From: Jaapia argillacea MUCL 33604
Lineage: Eukaryota; Basidiomycota; Agaricomycetes; Jaapiales; Jaapiaceae
Length of the DNA stretch: 64,000 nucleotides
Direction of reading: 5' to 3'
Assembly: GCA_000697665.1 (NCBI GenBank)
Contig: KL197739.1
Span: 338,231-402,230, forward strand
Shown: positions 48,101 to 64,000 of the stretch, in pieces
How the letters are laid out: each line of letters opens with the position of its first letter
Position numbering within the stretch: the stretch's first letter is position 1
The notes under the pieces: model-generated
The model's input: the letters and a program-made list of their open reading frames with translations, nothing else
Databases searched by the model: none
What the model was told of the DNA's origin: nothing
Program-made: the position numbers and the translations under genes

Positions 48101-49502
48101 TCACTTGCTTCGTCGCTCCAACGCCTGCCAAGATTTCCTCAATCCCTTGGCTTCTATCACACTAGCAGGCATACAATAAACGGGGTCCAAGTCAACGAGC
48201 CCGGGATATCCAAGAAGGGATAGGGCTAATTAACGTTCATCATAAACGAGCGCACGGATGGTAAATGGGAAGGGAGAAGGGGAGGTACCTGCGACACCGA
48301 AGAGAGTGTGGAACACGTCGACCATATCTCCTGGTCTGTCTGCGATCCCACCAGAATCGGGATCCTAGATCGAACGAAATTAAATCGGGTTCGGTGAGTG
48401 AGGTGTTTGCGTACCTGGGCTGAGAGGATGAAGGAGGAGAGCTTGTCCGAGTCGATCCAGGAGAGTTTCTGGAGGATCGACAGAGCGGATAGGACCCAGA
48501 AGCTATAACAGACCTTCATCCAGGCTCAGTCAAACTATAACGAAGCGGGATACAGGAGAGGACGTACATCTTCCAACTTCTCTGGACGACCATTCAGACC
48601 GCCATTGGGAAGTTGTCTCTCCGCAAGCCACCAAGCGAGGGTTTCATGGTCTACCTCATCGAGGCGATCAAGAATAGCTAAAGCCGCTACGCATACAAAG
48701 ACTGGTGTGAAAGACGAGACGTCATAAGTGCTCTGCGGTGAGAATTCGGTGGAAAAGGAATAAAACTACCTTGACCAGCATGACTCTCCGCTCCGATACA
48801 AGCACCAAACCCTCCATCAAAATTCTTGCAGGACCGAATATATGCCACGGTCTTCTCAACGTCCAACTCTGACAGTTTGCCTAGGAGAGATAGAGCGTTG
48901 ACTGCGCAGTAAGAAAATCGGGTATCGACTTCGCCAAACGAGTCTCCTGCGAAGACTCCGGATGGTTGCTGGAGGGATAGAATAACTGAATCACAAGATA
49001 TTAGAGAGACGGTCTTGACAACCAACATATTCGGGGCACAGGGAGACGTACATTTGACGACTCGGGGTATGTCGATCCGATCCAAGGCATCCTGAATGAC
49101 TAGGATCTGGATAGCGCTCAATGTTGCTAGGATATGGGCATCATGATCCGGGTGAGCACCAAACCCTCCTACCAAAACCCAACCCATCTCAGTCAATACC
49201 CTTGAACTCCAATCGAAAGTGAACGGGCAGACCTGCCTCATCATCCCAGCAACTCATCACAAAGCCAATCATCTCCTCACGGTCTAACGCCTCTTTTTGG
49301 TTCATGATGCAAAGCGCTGTAAGACCCCAGTAGATGGCATTGAGCCGGAGATGGGCTGTCATATGGTAGACTAAATCATCTTTGTTCTAGGAGAGTGAGG
49401 TGAGTGCTGGAAGCTGCGCAGGGAGAGTTGGAAGCGCACTTCACCCAGAGATTTGATGTACGCGACGTGGAGGGGGACAAGAAGTTCTGAATCGGATGTC
49501 AT
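48101..49502 (-). CDS. BET2: Rab geranylgeranyltransferase beta subunit
   Basis: About eight exons. Exon 1 is 49502-49440 ([20 protein letters not shown]), exon 2 49386-49233 and exon 3 begins at 49167. The spliced protein, about 330 residues, shows prenyltransferase beta repeats: [133 protein letters not shown] and [16 protein letters not shown]. The D-E-V-D/C/H set that holds the catalytic zinc is present. The enzyme adds two geranylgeranyl groups to Rab GTPases together with an alpha subunit and Rab escort protein. Apparently intact. Divergently transcribed from the rhodanese gene. Confidence 0.94.
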
Positions 49503-49811
49503 TTGAGAGCAAGATAAAACTCAGTTTCAACAAAGACTTGTATCGGAAAGGCAGAGGCAATACAGGGGTTGAAGGGGAGATTTGCAGAGGTGAAATATGC
49601 CGTAAATCGAATAAATCTAGAGTGGAATCAGGATCTGGTCCGCACGTGGCAGGCATCGGCCGCTCCTCCGTCTTCTTTCACATCCTTGAGGCTTGTGAAA
49701 CCACTGCGACGGAAATGCTTGGTACCGCTCTTATTTCAGTCCTCGCCGTAGATATCTCTGGCCTCACAAATAATTCACAGGGCCCCACTGTTTTCGTCCA
49801 TTCACCCCGCC
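49503..49811. promoter_or_regulatory. Shared promoter region of BET2 and the rhodanese gene
   Basis: 309 bp between two divergent start codons. No clear TATA box on either side, in keeping with constitutive housekeeping genes. The position is all that supports a promoter here. Confidence 0.5.
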
Positions 49812-50807
49812 ATGTCGAGACTGACAACCTCACAATCCTCCTTGAGCAGTCTCCGGGACTATGACACAAAGAAGACAAGGTCCATCCCTTCACCGCAAGG
49901 TTTGGTCCTTCGGAATATCGAAGACATTCGGAACCAAGTAGCCCATAGCGTGGCTCTTCGAGCAGCCAGGAAAGCCGAGGTTCAGGACGGCACCAAAATC
50001 TCAGTCGTTCTAACCCTCACAAAGAACGACGACGAACGCTTCCTACGAAAGGTAGCTTCCAATATCAGACAAGTTATGAATCAACAACAATACCTCTTCG
50101 CAGTGGCTACCACCTGCTCCTCCGCCGTCTCCGATTCCACTGCTGTTGTCATGTGCGGTACATCCCACATGATGGTCCAACGAGCTTCAATGCTTGCGTG
50201 TCAAAAGTTCTTGACGAGGGTGTCGGAGGTGTATAATGAGGGCGCGATGTGGATTGGGTTTATAAGGGATATGGGAGAGACTCCGTATGATGAATCAGCA
50301 CTTATGGACGCACTACGCAAAGCTTCCCAGAACCTCGTCGATCCGGCATTACCTCCTCCAGGTTCGAGATCCATCAACCAAATCCTCTCAGACGCACGAG
50401 CTAGACTCGAACGTGTCACCGCCATCGACGCATACGAACAACTCACCGACCCAGACATGTACATGCCCGCCGTCCTAGTCGATATCCGTCCTGAATCCCA
50501 ACGTCGGCAATATGGTGTCATTCGCGGCGCTCTTATCATTGAGCGGAACGTCCTCGAATGGAGATTCGATCCACGGTCAGAGGCGAGGTTACCCATTGCG
50601 AATCGTTATGATTTGAGGGTCATTGTGTTTTGTCAGGAGGGGTATACGAGTTCTCTGGCTGCTGCTGCGTTGCAGGATTTGGGATTGCTGCATGCTACGG
50701 ACATTATTGGGGGGTTTTCGGAGTGGGTGGACTCGGGCTTACCTATGGAGGTGGACGAACCTCCTTCGGAACCCAGTATCATCGACCCTTACTCTCCTCT
50801 TCCCTAA
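49812..50807 (+). CDS. Rhodanese-domain protein with an unusual N-terminal region
   Basis: Intronless frame of 331 residues starting MSRLTTSQSSLSSLRDYDTK. The C-terminal half is a rhodanese fold: VLVDIRPESQRRQYGVIRGA, LEWRFDPRSEARLPI, then IVFCQEGYTSSLAAAALQDL with the active-site Cys in CQEGYTS, and DIIGGFSEWVDSGLP. Rhodaneses transfer sulfane sulfur or act as phosphatase-like folds. The N-terminal part (about 45-150: SVVLTLTKNDDERFLRKVAS, then AVVMCGTSHMMVQRASMLAC) is alpha/beta and not rhodanese; it vaguely recalls the DHHA1 fold, but I am not confident. An upstream exon cannot be excluded. Probably cytosolic. Confidence 0.78.
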   Translation: MSRLTTSQSSLSSLRDYDTKKTRSIPSPQGLVLRNIEDIRNQVAHSVALRAARKAEVQDGTKISVVLTLTKNDDERFLRKVASNIRQVMNQQQYLFAVATTCSSAVSDSTAVVMCGTSHMMVQRASMLACQKFLTRVSEVYNEGAMWIGFIRDMGETPYDESALMDALRKASQNLVDPALPPPGSRSINQILSDARARLERVTAIDAYEQLTDPDMYMPAVLVDIRPESQRRQYGVIRGALIIERNVLEWRFDPRSEARLPIANRYDLRVIVFCQEGYTSSLAAAALQDLGLLHATDIIGGFSEWVDSGLPMEVDEPPSEPSIIDPYSPLP

Positions 50808-51327
50808 GTTTCTAAGTCTCTCTTGTTGGACTTTGTTGGCGTAGAATGACGCTGCCGTCTCATGTTTGTAGTACTAATGTATTGTAATTGATACCAGGAT
50901 GTTGTAGACCGCTTGTTCACCGATATCTAGGCTGTGTTGTGGTGGTGGCATGCGGCTACTCCGGCCCGCGGTGCTCGGATTCGCTCGCCAAAGCGACGCG
51001 TCCAACGGGCAACGGCTTCGCAGAAAACTGGATGTCAAGCAGGTTCCTCACAGAGATAGAATCGTCAGGATCGAAATTTCCATCAGTTTTCCAATCTCAC
51101 TTTGGCTTCACAAAGTTTCAGCGCTACATAACTTGGCGGCAACCGGACGCGCACGCTTCAAAGGCTGCGAACCACCAAATTAGCCTAACCCACCTGACCA
51201 TATGCTACCGTACGCGTATATGCCGCAGTTACGCGCAGCCTGGCCTCGGACCCGTCGATGACTTCCAACCACTTCTGATACTGTTTATATAGGTCTGCAG
51301 CTCAGTGTGTCGGTGTTGCAGCGCAAG
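50808..51327. other. Intergenic region between rhodanese and ABC transporter genes
   Basis: Tandem plus-strand genes; this 520-bp stretch holds the 3' flank of the first and the promoter of the second. TTTATATAGG near 51,282-51,291 may be a TATA-like element 37-46 bp before ATG 51328. Confidence 0.45.
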
Positions 51328-57654
<6,327 letters not shown>

Positions 57655-57938
57655 GCGCTCTTAAATCTCCATTCACGTTGTGGTTACTCTCACCATCTGC
57701 ATATATCCACCCAGTCTGCATATACCCCTACTCAGCTACTTTACCATAGACGGACATGTACACTAGATTATCCCCACCACTCTTGTATCCATAAGTACCT
57801 TCCGAAGATATCGACGCATAAATACACTACTCCACCCCTCACGCACAAGGAGCAGCACTGAGCAATCCGCCTCTCCTGGAGGGCCTTTGGTCGACAAATA
57901 TTTAGGTGCTGGGATGACGTTACATGAAACTTTACCAT

Positions 57939-59648
57939 TTAATCCTTCTCAAGTATCTCAAGCGAGTGTATAGCCCACCCAGTCCGATGGAGACGTCGTC
58001 GTTCACTGGGATCCTGAAGCCGAGCAATTTCTCCCCTCAGCTTCGGATAGGAACGCGGGGCAAGGGTGGAAAACAACGAAAGGCAAGGGAAGAGCTGATA
58101 TAACATGGTTGGGAGAGTCGTATTGTGCCCCGACCGAAACTTTGGATTACCAAGAATATGGGTAATCTTGAGGTCTTGTAGGCAATGTGGTTCGCCGAGC
58201 TTTGTAGAAAGTATGTCGGTAACGACGGCGATGTGGTCTTCCTCCACGACCAGTGCTGAAATTCCAATATACTTCAAGTAGCCGCAGGAGAGGACGAATT
58301 TAGCCAATGAAGCAAGGGTGAAGAGTGCGAGATTGGTAAAGAATGGAAAGTATTCGAGCTTCGGCCATGCCAATGACATCTCTTCTGCATCTTTCAAGGA
58401 GAGGTTCGAGGTGGTTATAGGCTCCCATGGGTAATGGAAGAAGGTCATATCGAGTTTCTTCAGGAGATGTAGGTCGAGGAGAGGTCGGATGAGGTCTAAG
58501 CTGGATTGCCTGGCGGCGACCTCCTCAGACAATACAAGCACGGAACCACCTTCCAACCGCCAGGTAAGGGACTCTAGTGACGACCTGAATTTTATAGAAA
58601 TGACGGTAAGGCATGGGGTGACATCGGCTTGCCAATCGCATTTTTCAAGATAGTTACAGGACACGTCAATTTCCGAGAGATATGGGCTTGTCACTTTGGA
58701 GAGGAAAGTGAATAACCCTGCGTGATTCCCGTTGGCGATGCGTATGCGTCGCAGTGACGGAAACCCGGGAGACAGGGGGCAGACTCCCATGCAAAGACTT
58801 CGTAGGCACCAATAGAGAGTGACTCGAGGTTTCGCATGCTTGCCAACGCTTGTAACGAACTCGGATGAAGCTGGTGCGACACTTCGTCGACCCCTTCCGC
58901 GACTCCGATCTCTAAAGACCTGAGCCGATGGAATTCCTCGGCAAACTGGAGTCGAGGAACGGTAAGGTCGGTGTTCATCACCAACTCCTGGATATGGGGA
59001 AATCTTTCGGGAAGTGCGTCAAAATACTCTTGATCGCGATTCTCGCGAGACGACCAGGGAAGGCGAGCATAACCCTCGATGGTCAGTTTCTGGATTGTTG
59101 GACAGATGATAAGGAGAGTGTCGAGATTTTCAACCATGTGGGGTACCAATGAATGGAAGTCGTATCGATAGACGAGGGAAGAAAGGCGAGGGAGGAGGAT
59201 CCTTGGCTCCGAATAGCTCGCGAGTTCGGCGATGACTGTTCTGTATGGAAAGTCTCTATCATGGTCGTAGGTCAAGTGTCTAACACGTCGTGTATAGGAA
59301 TTGAGTCGATCCAACTCTGATGATTGTAGCCGGCGCGTGAACAGCTGTTGAACTGGTGATTGAATCATCTGGTTACCGTATGGCCGAGGAGGAAGCACTC
59401 ACCAAGACATCCCCATCGTCACCATCACCTTCTTCGTACTCAAACGCAGACGATGGAATCAATTCGATCAACGGTTCCAATGACTCAATCTTCTCCCATA
59501 AACAATCGAGGGCGGAATCTGAAAATGCCCAAGAACAGAGGGCAAGAGAATGCAAAGTACTTCGAGCATGTGGATTTTTGAGAGTTTGAACTTGGAGGCA
59601 GATGTAACGACAGATTTCTGTGATGCATAGGGCGGCTGGCACAGACAT
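57939..59648 (-). pseudogene. F-box/LRR-like protein, array copy 1, frameshifted
   Basis: Two exons: exon 1 from ATG 59648 (MSVPAALCITEICRYICLQV...ALDCLWEKIESLEPL) and exon 2 starting LFTRRLQSSELDRLNSYTRR. Exon 1 is an F-box-like domain; exon 2 shows LRR-like repeats (NLESLSIGAY, PSLRRIRIANG, YLSEIDVSCN). In copies 2 and 3 the stretch GGATTCCCATCACTC encodes GFPSL. Here one C is missing (near 58,759), so LPGF is followed by an out-of-frame read that resumes as PSLRRIRIANG in the next frame. The remaining 3' part is open to 57,939 and is longer than in the other copies (ends SLEILEKD). Either a pseudogene or a sequencing slip in a C run. Confidence 0.75.
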
Positions 59649-60043
59649 CGTCGTGAGGTGTGAAGAATCTGCGAGCAAATTACTCCTGTCTATGACTAGG
59701 TGATGGGCGGCACCGGGAGGTCGGACCGAATCCCCCGACAACATACTGTCTACGAGGAGGCTTCTGGATTTGCATTCAGTTATGCTGAGGTATGCTGGGT
59801 TTTTCGCGATTCCATCACAGAGATGGGATTTGGGGTGCTGTCGTTGGTTCCGAGTTGGCGTGTTCTACGAATAGAGCCATATTTTTCCACCCAACCATGA
59901 ACCTAGGAGATGTTCAGTGTAGCTGCGATTATCACCTCGTTCGCGCACGCTGGTCGGGCACCATCTCCTTTCGGACTGCGGAGCACTGCTCTCAACCTGT
60001 ATTCGTGGAACAACTTCTCATTCCAAATCAAAGAGATATCATA
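59649..60043. other. Intergenic region within the F-box array
   Basis: 395 bp between the start of copy 1 and the end of copy 2, all minus strand. No gene; presumed promoter of copy 1. Confidence 0.5.
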
Positions 60044-61598
60044 TCACAAGATATGGAGGCGAGGGAAGAGCTGATGCAAGCAGGCTGGGAGAGGTTGGCG
60101 GTGCGGGGACGGCGACTGCGAGTCCGCCTTAACCCACCTAGCTTTTAGTTCGAGGAATCTAGGTGGGTCATTGACGGACGATATGCCGCTGGTCATCTCG
60201 ATCTCGTACCCATCTATGAAGAGTAGGGGGATTTCCACGTATATTAAATGGCGACACCCGAGGACGGAGGATACCAAAGAGGCTAGGGAGAAGAATGAAA
60301 AGTTGGCTGAGAATGAAAAAGACTCCAGGTTCGTCCAAGCCCGCGACATTTCCTCTGCTTCCTGCAGAGAATATCTCAACCACTCGGTGGTCAACAAATT
60401 CGTCGATATTTGCAGATCGAGATGCTTCAAGCGATGAAGATCAAGGAGCGGTCGGAGAAGGTGTGTTTTGAGCTCCCGAACCTCTTGCGGATCGGAGCGA
60501 TAATCTCCTGCCTCCTCTGCGCGCCAGGTTAGGGACTCGAGAGATGTCCTAAATCTCGTGGATATGAGGGTGAAGCACGGGGCGATATCCCTGATCCAAT
60601 CGTATTGCTGAGGTTTCAGGGCGACATCGATTTCCACTAAGAACGGGCTTTTCATATGGCTCAACAAAGCATACACCCCTTCGTGATCCCCTTGAACAAT
60701 GCGCAAACCCCGGAGTGATGGGAATCCGGCGAGACTTGGCACAGGCGGCCAAGATAAAATGCGGAGAGTTTTGATAGATAGCGATTCGAGGTTTCGCAAA
60801 CCCGCTATGGTCTGCAGCGAATCAGCTTCAAGGCAAGGTGCTTGTCTTTTATACTGATTTGCGACACCAATCTCCAGAGATCGGAGGTGTTCAAACTGAG
60901 CAGTAAAACATAGTTTGGGCAGATGAAGGTCCGTTATTATCCCGAAATCGCGGACATGTGGAAGCTTTTTGGGCAGGATGTCAAAGTATGCTTGATCGCC
61001 TCGACGAGTCCGATGAGGTGAATCATCCTGGACGGTCAGCTTTTGAAAGCTGGGGCAGATGGCGAGGAATGTATCGAGGTTGGAGATCATGTGGGGTACC
61101 GTTGAGCGAGAGTTATGTCGATATGTTAAGGATTTGAGTCGAGGAAGAAGGGGATTGGTTTCCGGGTAGTTTGCGAGTTGTCCGATTACAGTGTTGCAGG
61201 GAATGTGTCGATGGTGGTCATACGTCAAGGCTCGTACACGTCGCGAGTAGAAGCTGATCCGATTCAACTCTGCCGGTTGGAGCTGGCGGGTTAACACCTG
61301 ACACCGAAAGGCATTAGTAGCTGAATCATCTGAGTATTGGTTTCCAAAGGAAAATGCGTACAAGTGCATCATAGTCACTCTGGCCCCCTCCATGCTCCAA
61401 GGTAGACGAGAGAATCAACTTCAAGAGCGGTTCTAACGAGTCAATCTGCTCCCACAGCGCATCAAGGGCTGCATCTGAAAATGCTCGAGAGCATCGAGCA
61501 AGAGAGTTCAGGGTTTTTCGATATTGTCGATTTTTCTTGACATAGAAACAGATATAGCGACAGATGTCGGTGACGCAAAGGGCGGATTGTGCAGGCAT
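60044..61598 (-). CDS. F-box/LRR-like protein, array copy 2
   Basis: Exons 61598-61362 and 61297-60044, phase 0, 496 residues. The N-terminus MPAQSALCVTDICRYICFYV, with LNSLARCSRAFSDAALDALW, is an F-box-like domain of the kind common in Agaricomycetes. The C-terminal 400 residues contain irregular leucine-rich stretches: LLPRLKSLTYRHNSR, LRSLEIGVANQY, NLESLSIKTLRILSW, PSLRGLRIVQGDHEG and HLIYVEIPLLFIDG. A presumed substrate adaptor of an SCF-type ubiquitin ligase; substrate unknown. Apparently intact and closest to copy 3. Confidence 0.82.
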
Positions 61599-61932
61599 TG
61601 CCGAGTATGGAAGACGTCGTGGAGCTTGCTGGTACTACTGCAAGAGACTGAGGTGATCCAAACCAAGGTGTTACTTACCAGTGAGCACGTCATTAGGAAA
61701 TCAATTACAAAGAGTCGAGACACTACGTCTAGTATGCTGGGGTTTCAAGCGCCGTTGCCGGTTCTACGAAGAGTGATATTTTCCCCCAAGCGATTAACCC
61801 AGGAATGATGTGGATCGTCGTGCCAGCTAGGAATACCACCTAGTTGGCACACACTGGCTACACGACAACCAAACCTTTCGGCCAGCGAGGCCCTCCTCTC
61901 AACTTCTCGCTCCAAATTAAGGAGATGCCATA
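61599..61932. other. Intergenic region within the F-box array
   Basis: 334 bp between copies 2 and 3. Resembles the spacer upstream of copy 1 in parts (for example TTTCAAGCGCCGTTGCC versus GGTTCCGAGTTGG-type stretches only weakly). No gene seen. Confidence 0.4.
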
Positions 61933-63494
61933 TCACAACATACGGAGGCGAGGGAAGACCTGATACAAGTAGGCTCGGAAGTGGTCGGCGTACGGGGACG
62001 ACGAGCCCCCAGAAATTATGCCAACCTTGAGTTCGAGAAATCTAGGTGGTGTGTTGACGAACGGTATGTCACTGGCCATCTCGATCTCGTGATCATCGAC
62101 AAAGAGTACGGGGATTTCGAGGTAGATTAAGTGGCGACACCCGAGGACGAAGGGTACCAAAGAGGCTAGGGAGAAGTAAGAAAAGTTGGGTGAGAGTGAA
62201 AAAGATTCCAGGTTCATCCAAGCCCGGGACATTTCCTCTGCTTCCTGCGGAGAGAATATCAACCACTCGGTGGAAAACATATTCGTCCACATTTGTAGAT
62301 CGAGATGCTTCAAGCGAGAAAGAGAAAAGAGAGGCCGGAGAAAGTGAGTCTTGAGCTCCCTAAACTCTTGCGCGTCGGAGTGAAAATCTCCGGACTTCTC
62401 TGCACGCCAAGTTAGGGACTCGAGAGATGACCCGAATCTCGTGGATAGGAGGGTAAAGCACGGGGTGATGTCCCTTTTCCAATCGTATTCTTGATGTTTC
62501 AGGGTGAGGTCGATTTCTGATAGGAATGGGCTTGTCACATGACTCAACAAAGCATACACCCCTTCGTGATCCCCTTGAACAATGCGCACACTTCGGAGTG
62601 ATGGGAATCCGGCGAGGCTTGGGACAGGCGGCCAAGGGGAAATGCGGAGGGCCCCGATAGATAGCGATTCGAGGTTTCGCAATCCCGCTATGGCCTGTAG
62701 TGCATCAACTTGAAGGTAGCCTGCTTGGCCACTATATCGCTTTGCGACACCGATTTCCAAGGATCGGAGGTGTTCAAACTGAGCAGTAAAATGCAGCTTG
62801 GGTACATTGAAGTCTATTTTGATCACGAAATCGCGAACGTGTGGGAGCCTTCTGGGCAGGACGTCGAAGTATGTTTGGTCGCGGTCGCGGTCTCGATGAG
62901 ACCAATAGGGCGAACGACCCTGGAGGGTCAGCTTCTGAAATCTGGGGCAGATGGCGAAGAATGTATCGAGATTGGCGATCATATGGGGTACCGTCGAGTA
63001 AAAGTCATATTGATACGTTAAGGAGTTGAGTCGAGGAAGAAGAGGAGTAGTTTCGGGGTAGTCCGCGAGTTGCCCGATTACAGTTCTGTACGAAAAATCC
63101 CCTCTGTGATCATAGGTCAAGATGCGTACACGTCGCGAGTGGAAGCTGATCCGAGCCAACTCTGCTGCTTGAAGCTGGCGAGTTAATAACTGAGACCCAA
63201 AGGAATAGTTGAATCATCTGAGTGTTGGTTTACAAGCGGAGTGCGTACAAGATTATCATCTTCGTCATTCTGGCCCTCTCCACGCTCCAAGGCAGACGAT
63301 GGAATCAATTTCATGAGTGGTTCTAACGAGTCAATATGCTCCCACAGCGCACCAAGGGCTACATCTGAAAATGCTTGAGAGCATCGAGCAAGAGAGCCCA
63401 GAGTATTTCGATAACGTGTGTCTCGATTTCCCTTGACATAGAAACAGATATAGCGACAAATCTCGGTGATGCGAAGGGCGGATTGTGCAGACAT
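61933..63494 (-). CDS. F-box/LRR-like protein, array copy 3
   Basis: Exons 63494-63249 and 63189-61933, phase 0, 500 residues. The N-terminus MSAQSALRITEICRYICFYV, with LGSLARCSQAFSDVALGALW, is the F-box-like domain. Exon 2 begins LLTRQLQAAELARISFHSRR and contains LLPRLNSLTYQYDF, LRSLEIGVAKRYSG, NLESLSIGALRISPW, PSLRSVRIVQGDHEG and HLIYLEIPVLFVDD. High similarity to copy 2 over the whole length, including intron position, indicates tandem duplication. The ATG at 63494 is used; an in-frame TTG two codons upstream is not a likely start. Presumed SCF adaptor. Confidence 0.82.
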
Positions 63495-64000
63495 GGCCAA
63501 GTACTATGGAGGACGTCCTGGATCTTCAGGTTGCTTGCGACACTGCAGGTGACAGTGATGGTGGTTCTAAACCAAGGTTTCGCAGGCGCGCGACGTTCCG
63601 TAGGACTACTTATAACCGACCTACCTCAATTCGATCTCTTCAGTGCTGCTCAATTCTTATTTCTCGTCCCGTTGCCCGTCTCGATTCCTCGTCCGATTGC
63701 TCGGAGGCCAATTGCCGATGTCAGAAATGGCAGGGAAGATTATGTGACGCGAGTCTTCGGTGGACTGACAGCCAGATTCCGTAGGTCCACGAACAGCCAC
63801 ACGTACATAAGAGTAAATACGTGTCGTCGCTGTGCGCAATCAGTGCGCTCGACGTTGTGAACGACGACGGGACACTATGGCCACCACCTCATGTTTTAAA
63901 TCGCAAAATATCGCATAAATTCATAGAATAATTCAGATGGTTGTATAGATAAATCAAAGTGAATACATATGTATTTATGGGGTCAGTGGTAGACTGGTGG
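63495..64000. other. Right end of window, no gene seen
   Basis: Promoter side of F-box copy 3, then AT-rich sequence from about 63,890 (repeated ATAAATC and ATACATA words). A neighbouring gene may begin beyond the window. Confidence 0.4.

Noticed and set aside
63890-64000. Possible telomeric or centromeric AT-rich repeat at the right edge
   Set aside because: Only about 110 bp of AT-rich sequence with no tandem telomere-like unit; too little to support a call.

Overview
This is nuclear DNA of a filamentous basidiomycete, most likely an Agaricomycete. Most genes are cut by introns of about 45-65 bp with GTRNGY/YAG ends. The family content also fits: a DUF6533-type seven-helix protein, F-box-like proteins beginning with an ALxxxEI(C/L)RYI motif, and small secreted CYSC...FCSYP proteins. 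No prokaryotic features, tRNA, rRNA or CRISPR array was recognised. All gene models were spliced by eye from conserved family motifs and consensus splice sites.

Left part (1-15 kb): a DUF6533-like membrane protein (+), the SUMO gene (-), a large Ser-rich membrane protein (-), about 2.4 kb without a supportable gene, then three tandem copies of a 148-residue secreted six-cysteine protein, each behind its own TATA box.

Middle (15-46.4 kb): a segmental-duplication landscape. The inferred ancestral block is a J-domain gene (+), a spacer called Y here, an unrecognised six-exon gene called X here (-), and an AlkB-like 2-oxoglutarate dioxygenase gene (-). Unit 0 (about 15.5-18.1 kb) keeps only the J-domain gene and scraps. 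Unit 1 (about 24.1-33.9 kb) has an intact J-domain gene, X1 with a nonsense codon, and a dead AlkB copy. Unit 2 (about 33.9-40.6 kb) has broken X2 and AlkB copies. Unit 3 (about 40.6-46.4 kb) has the only X and AlkB copies with open frames. A 690-bp miniature transposon with 25-bp perfect inverted ends sits between X1 and AlkB1. A fourth small secreted protein (21.0 kb) and an F-box gene (22.3-23.7 kb) lie between units 0 and 1.

Right part (46.8-64 kb): ordinary single-copy genes. They are a conserved hypothetical protein (-), the Rab geranylgeranyltransferase beta subunit (-), a rhodanese-domain protein (+) divergent from it, and a full-length MRP/ABCC transporter (+). A tandem array of three F-box/LRR-like genes (-) closes the window; the lowest-coordinate copy carries a frameshift. 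The most unusual signals are the X/AlkB/J-domain cassette, the CpG-poor body of its only open X copy, and the secreted-protein triplication.
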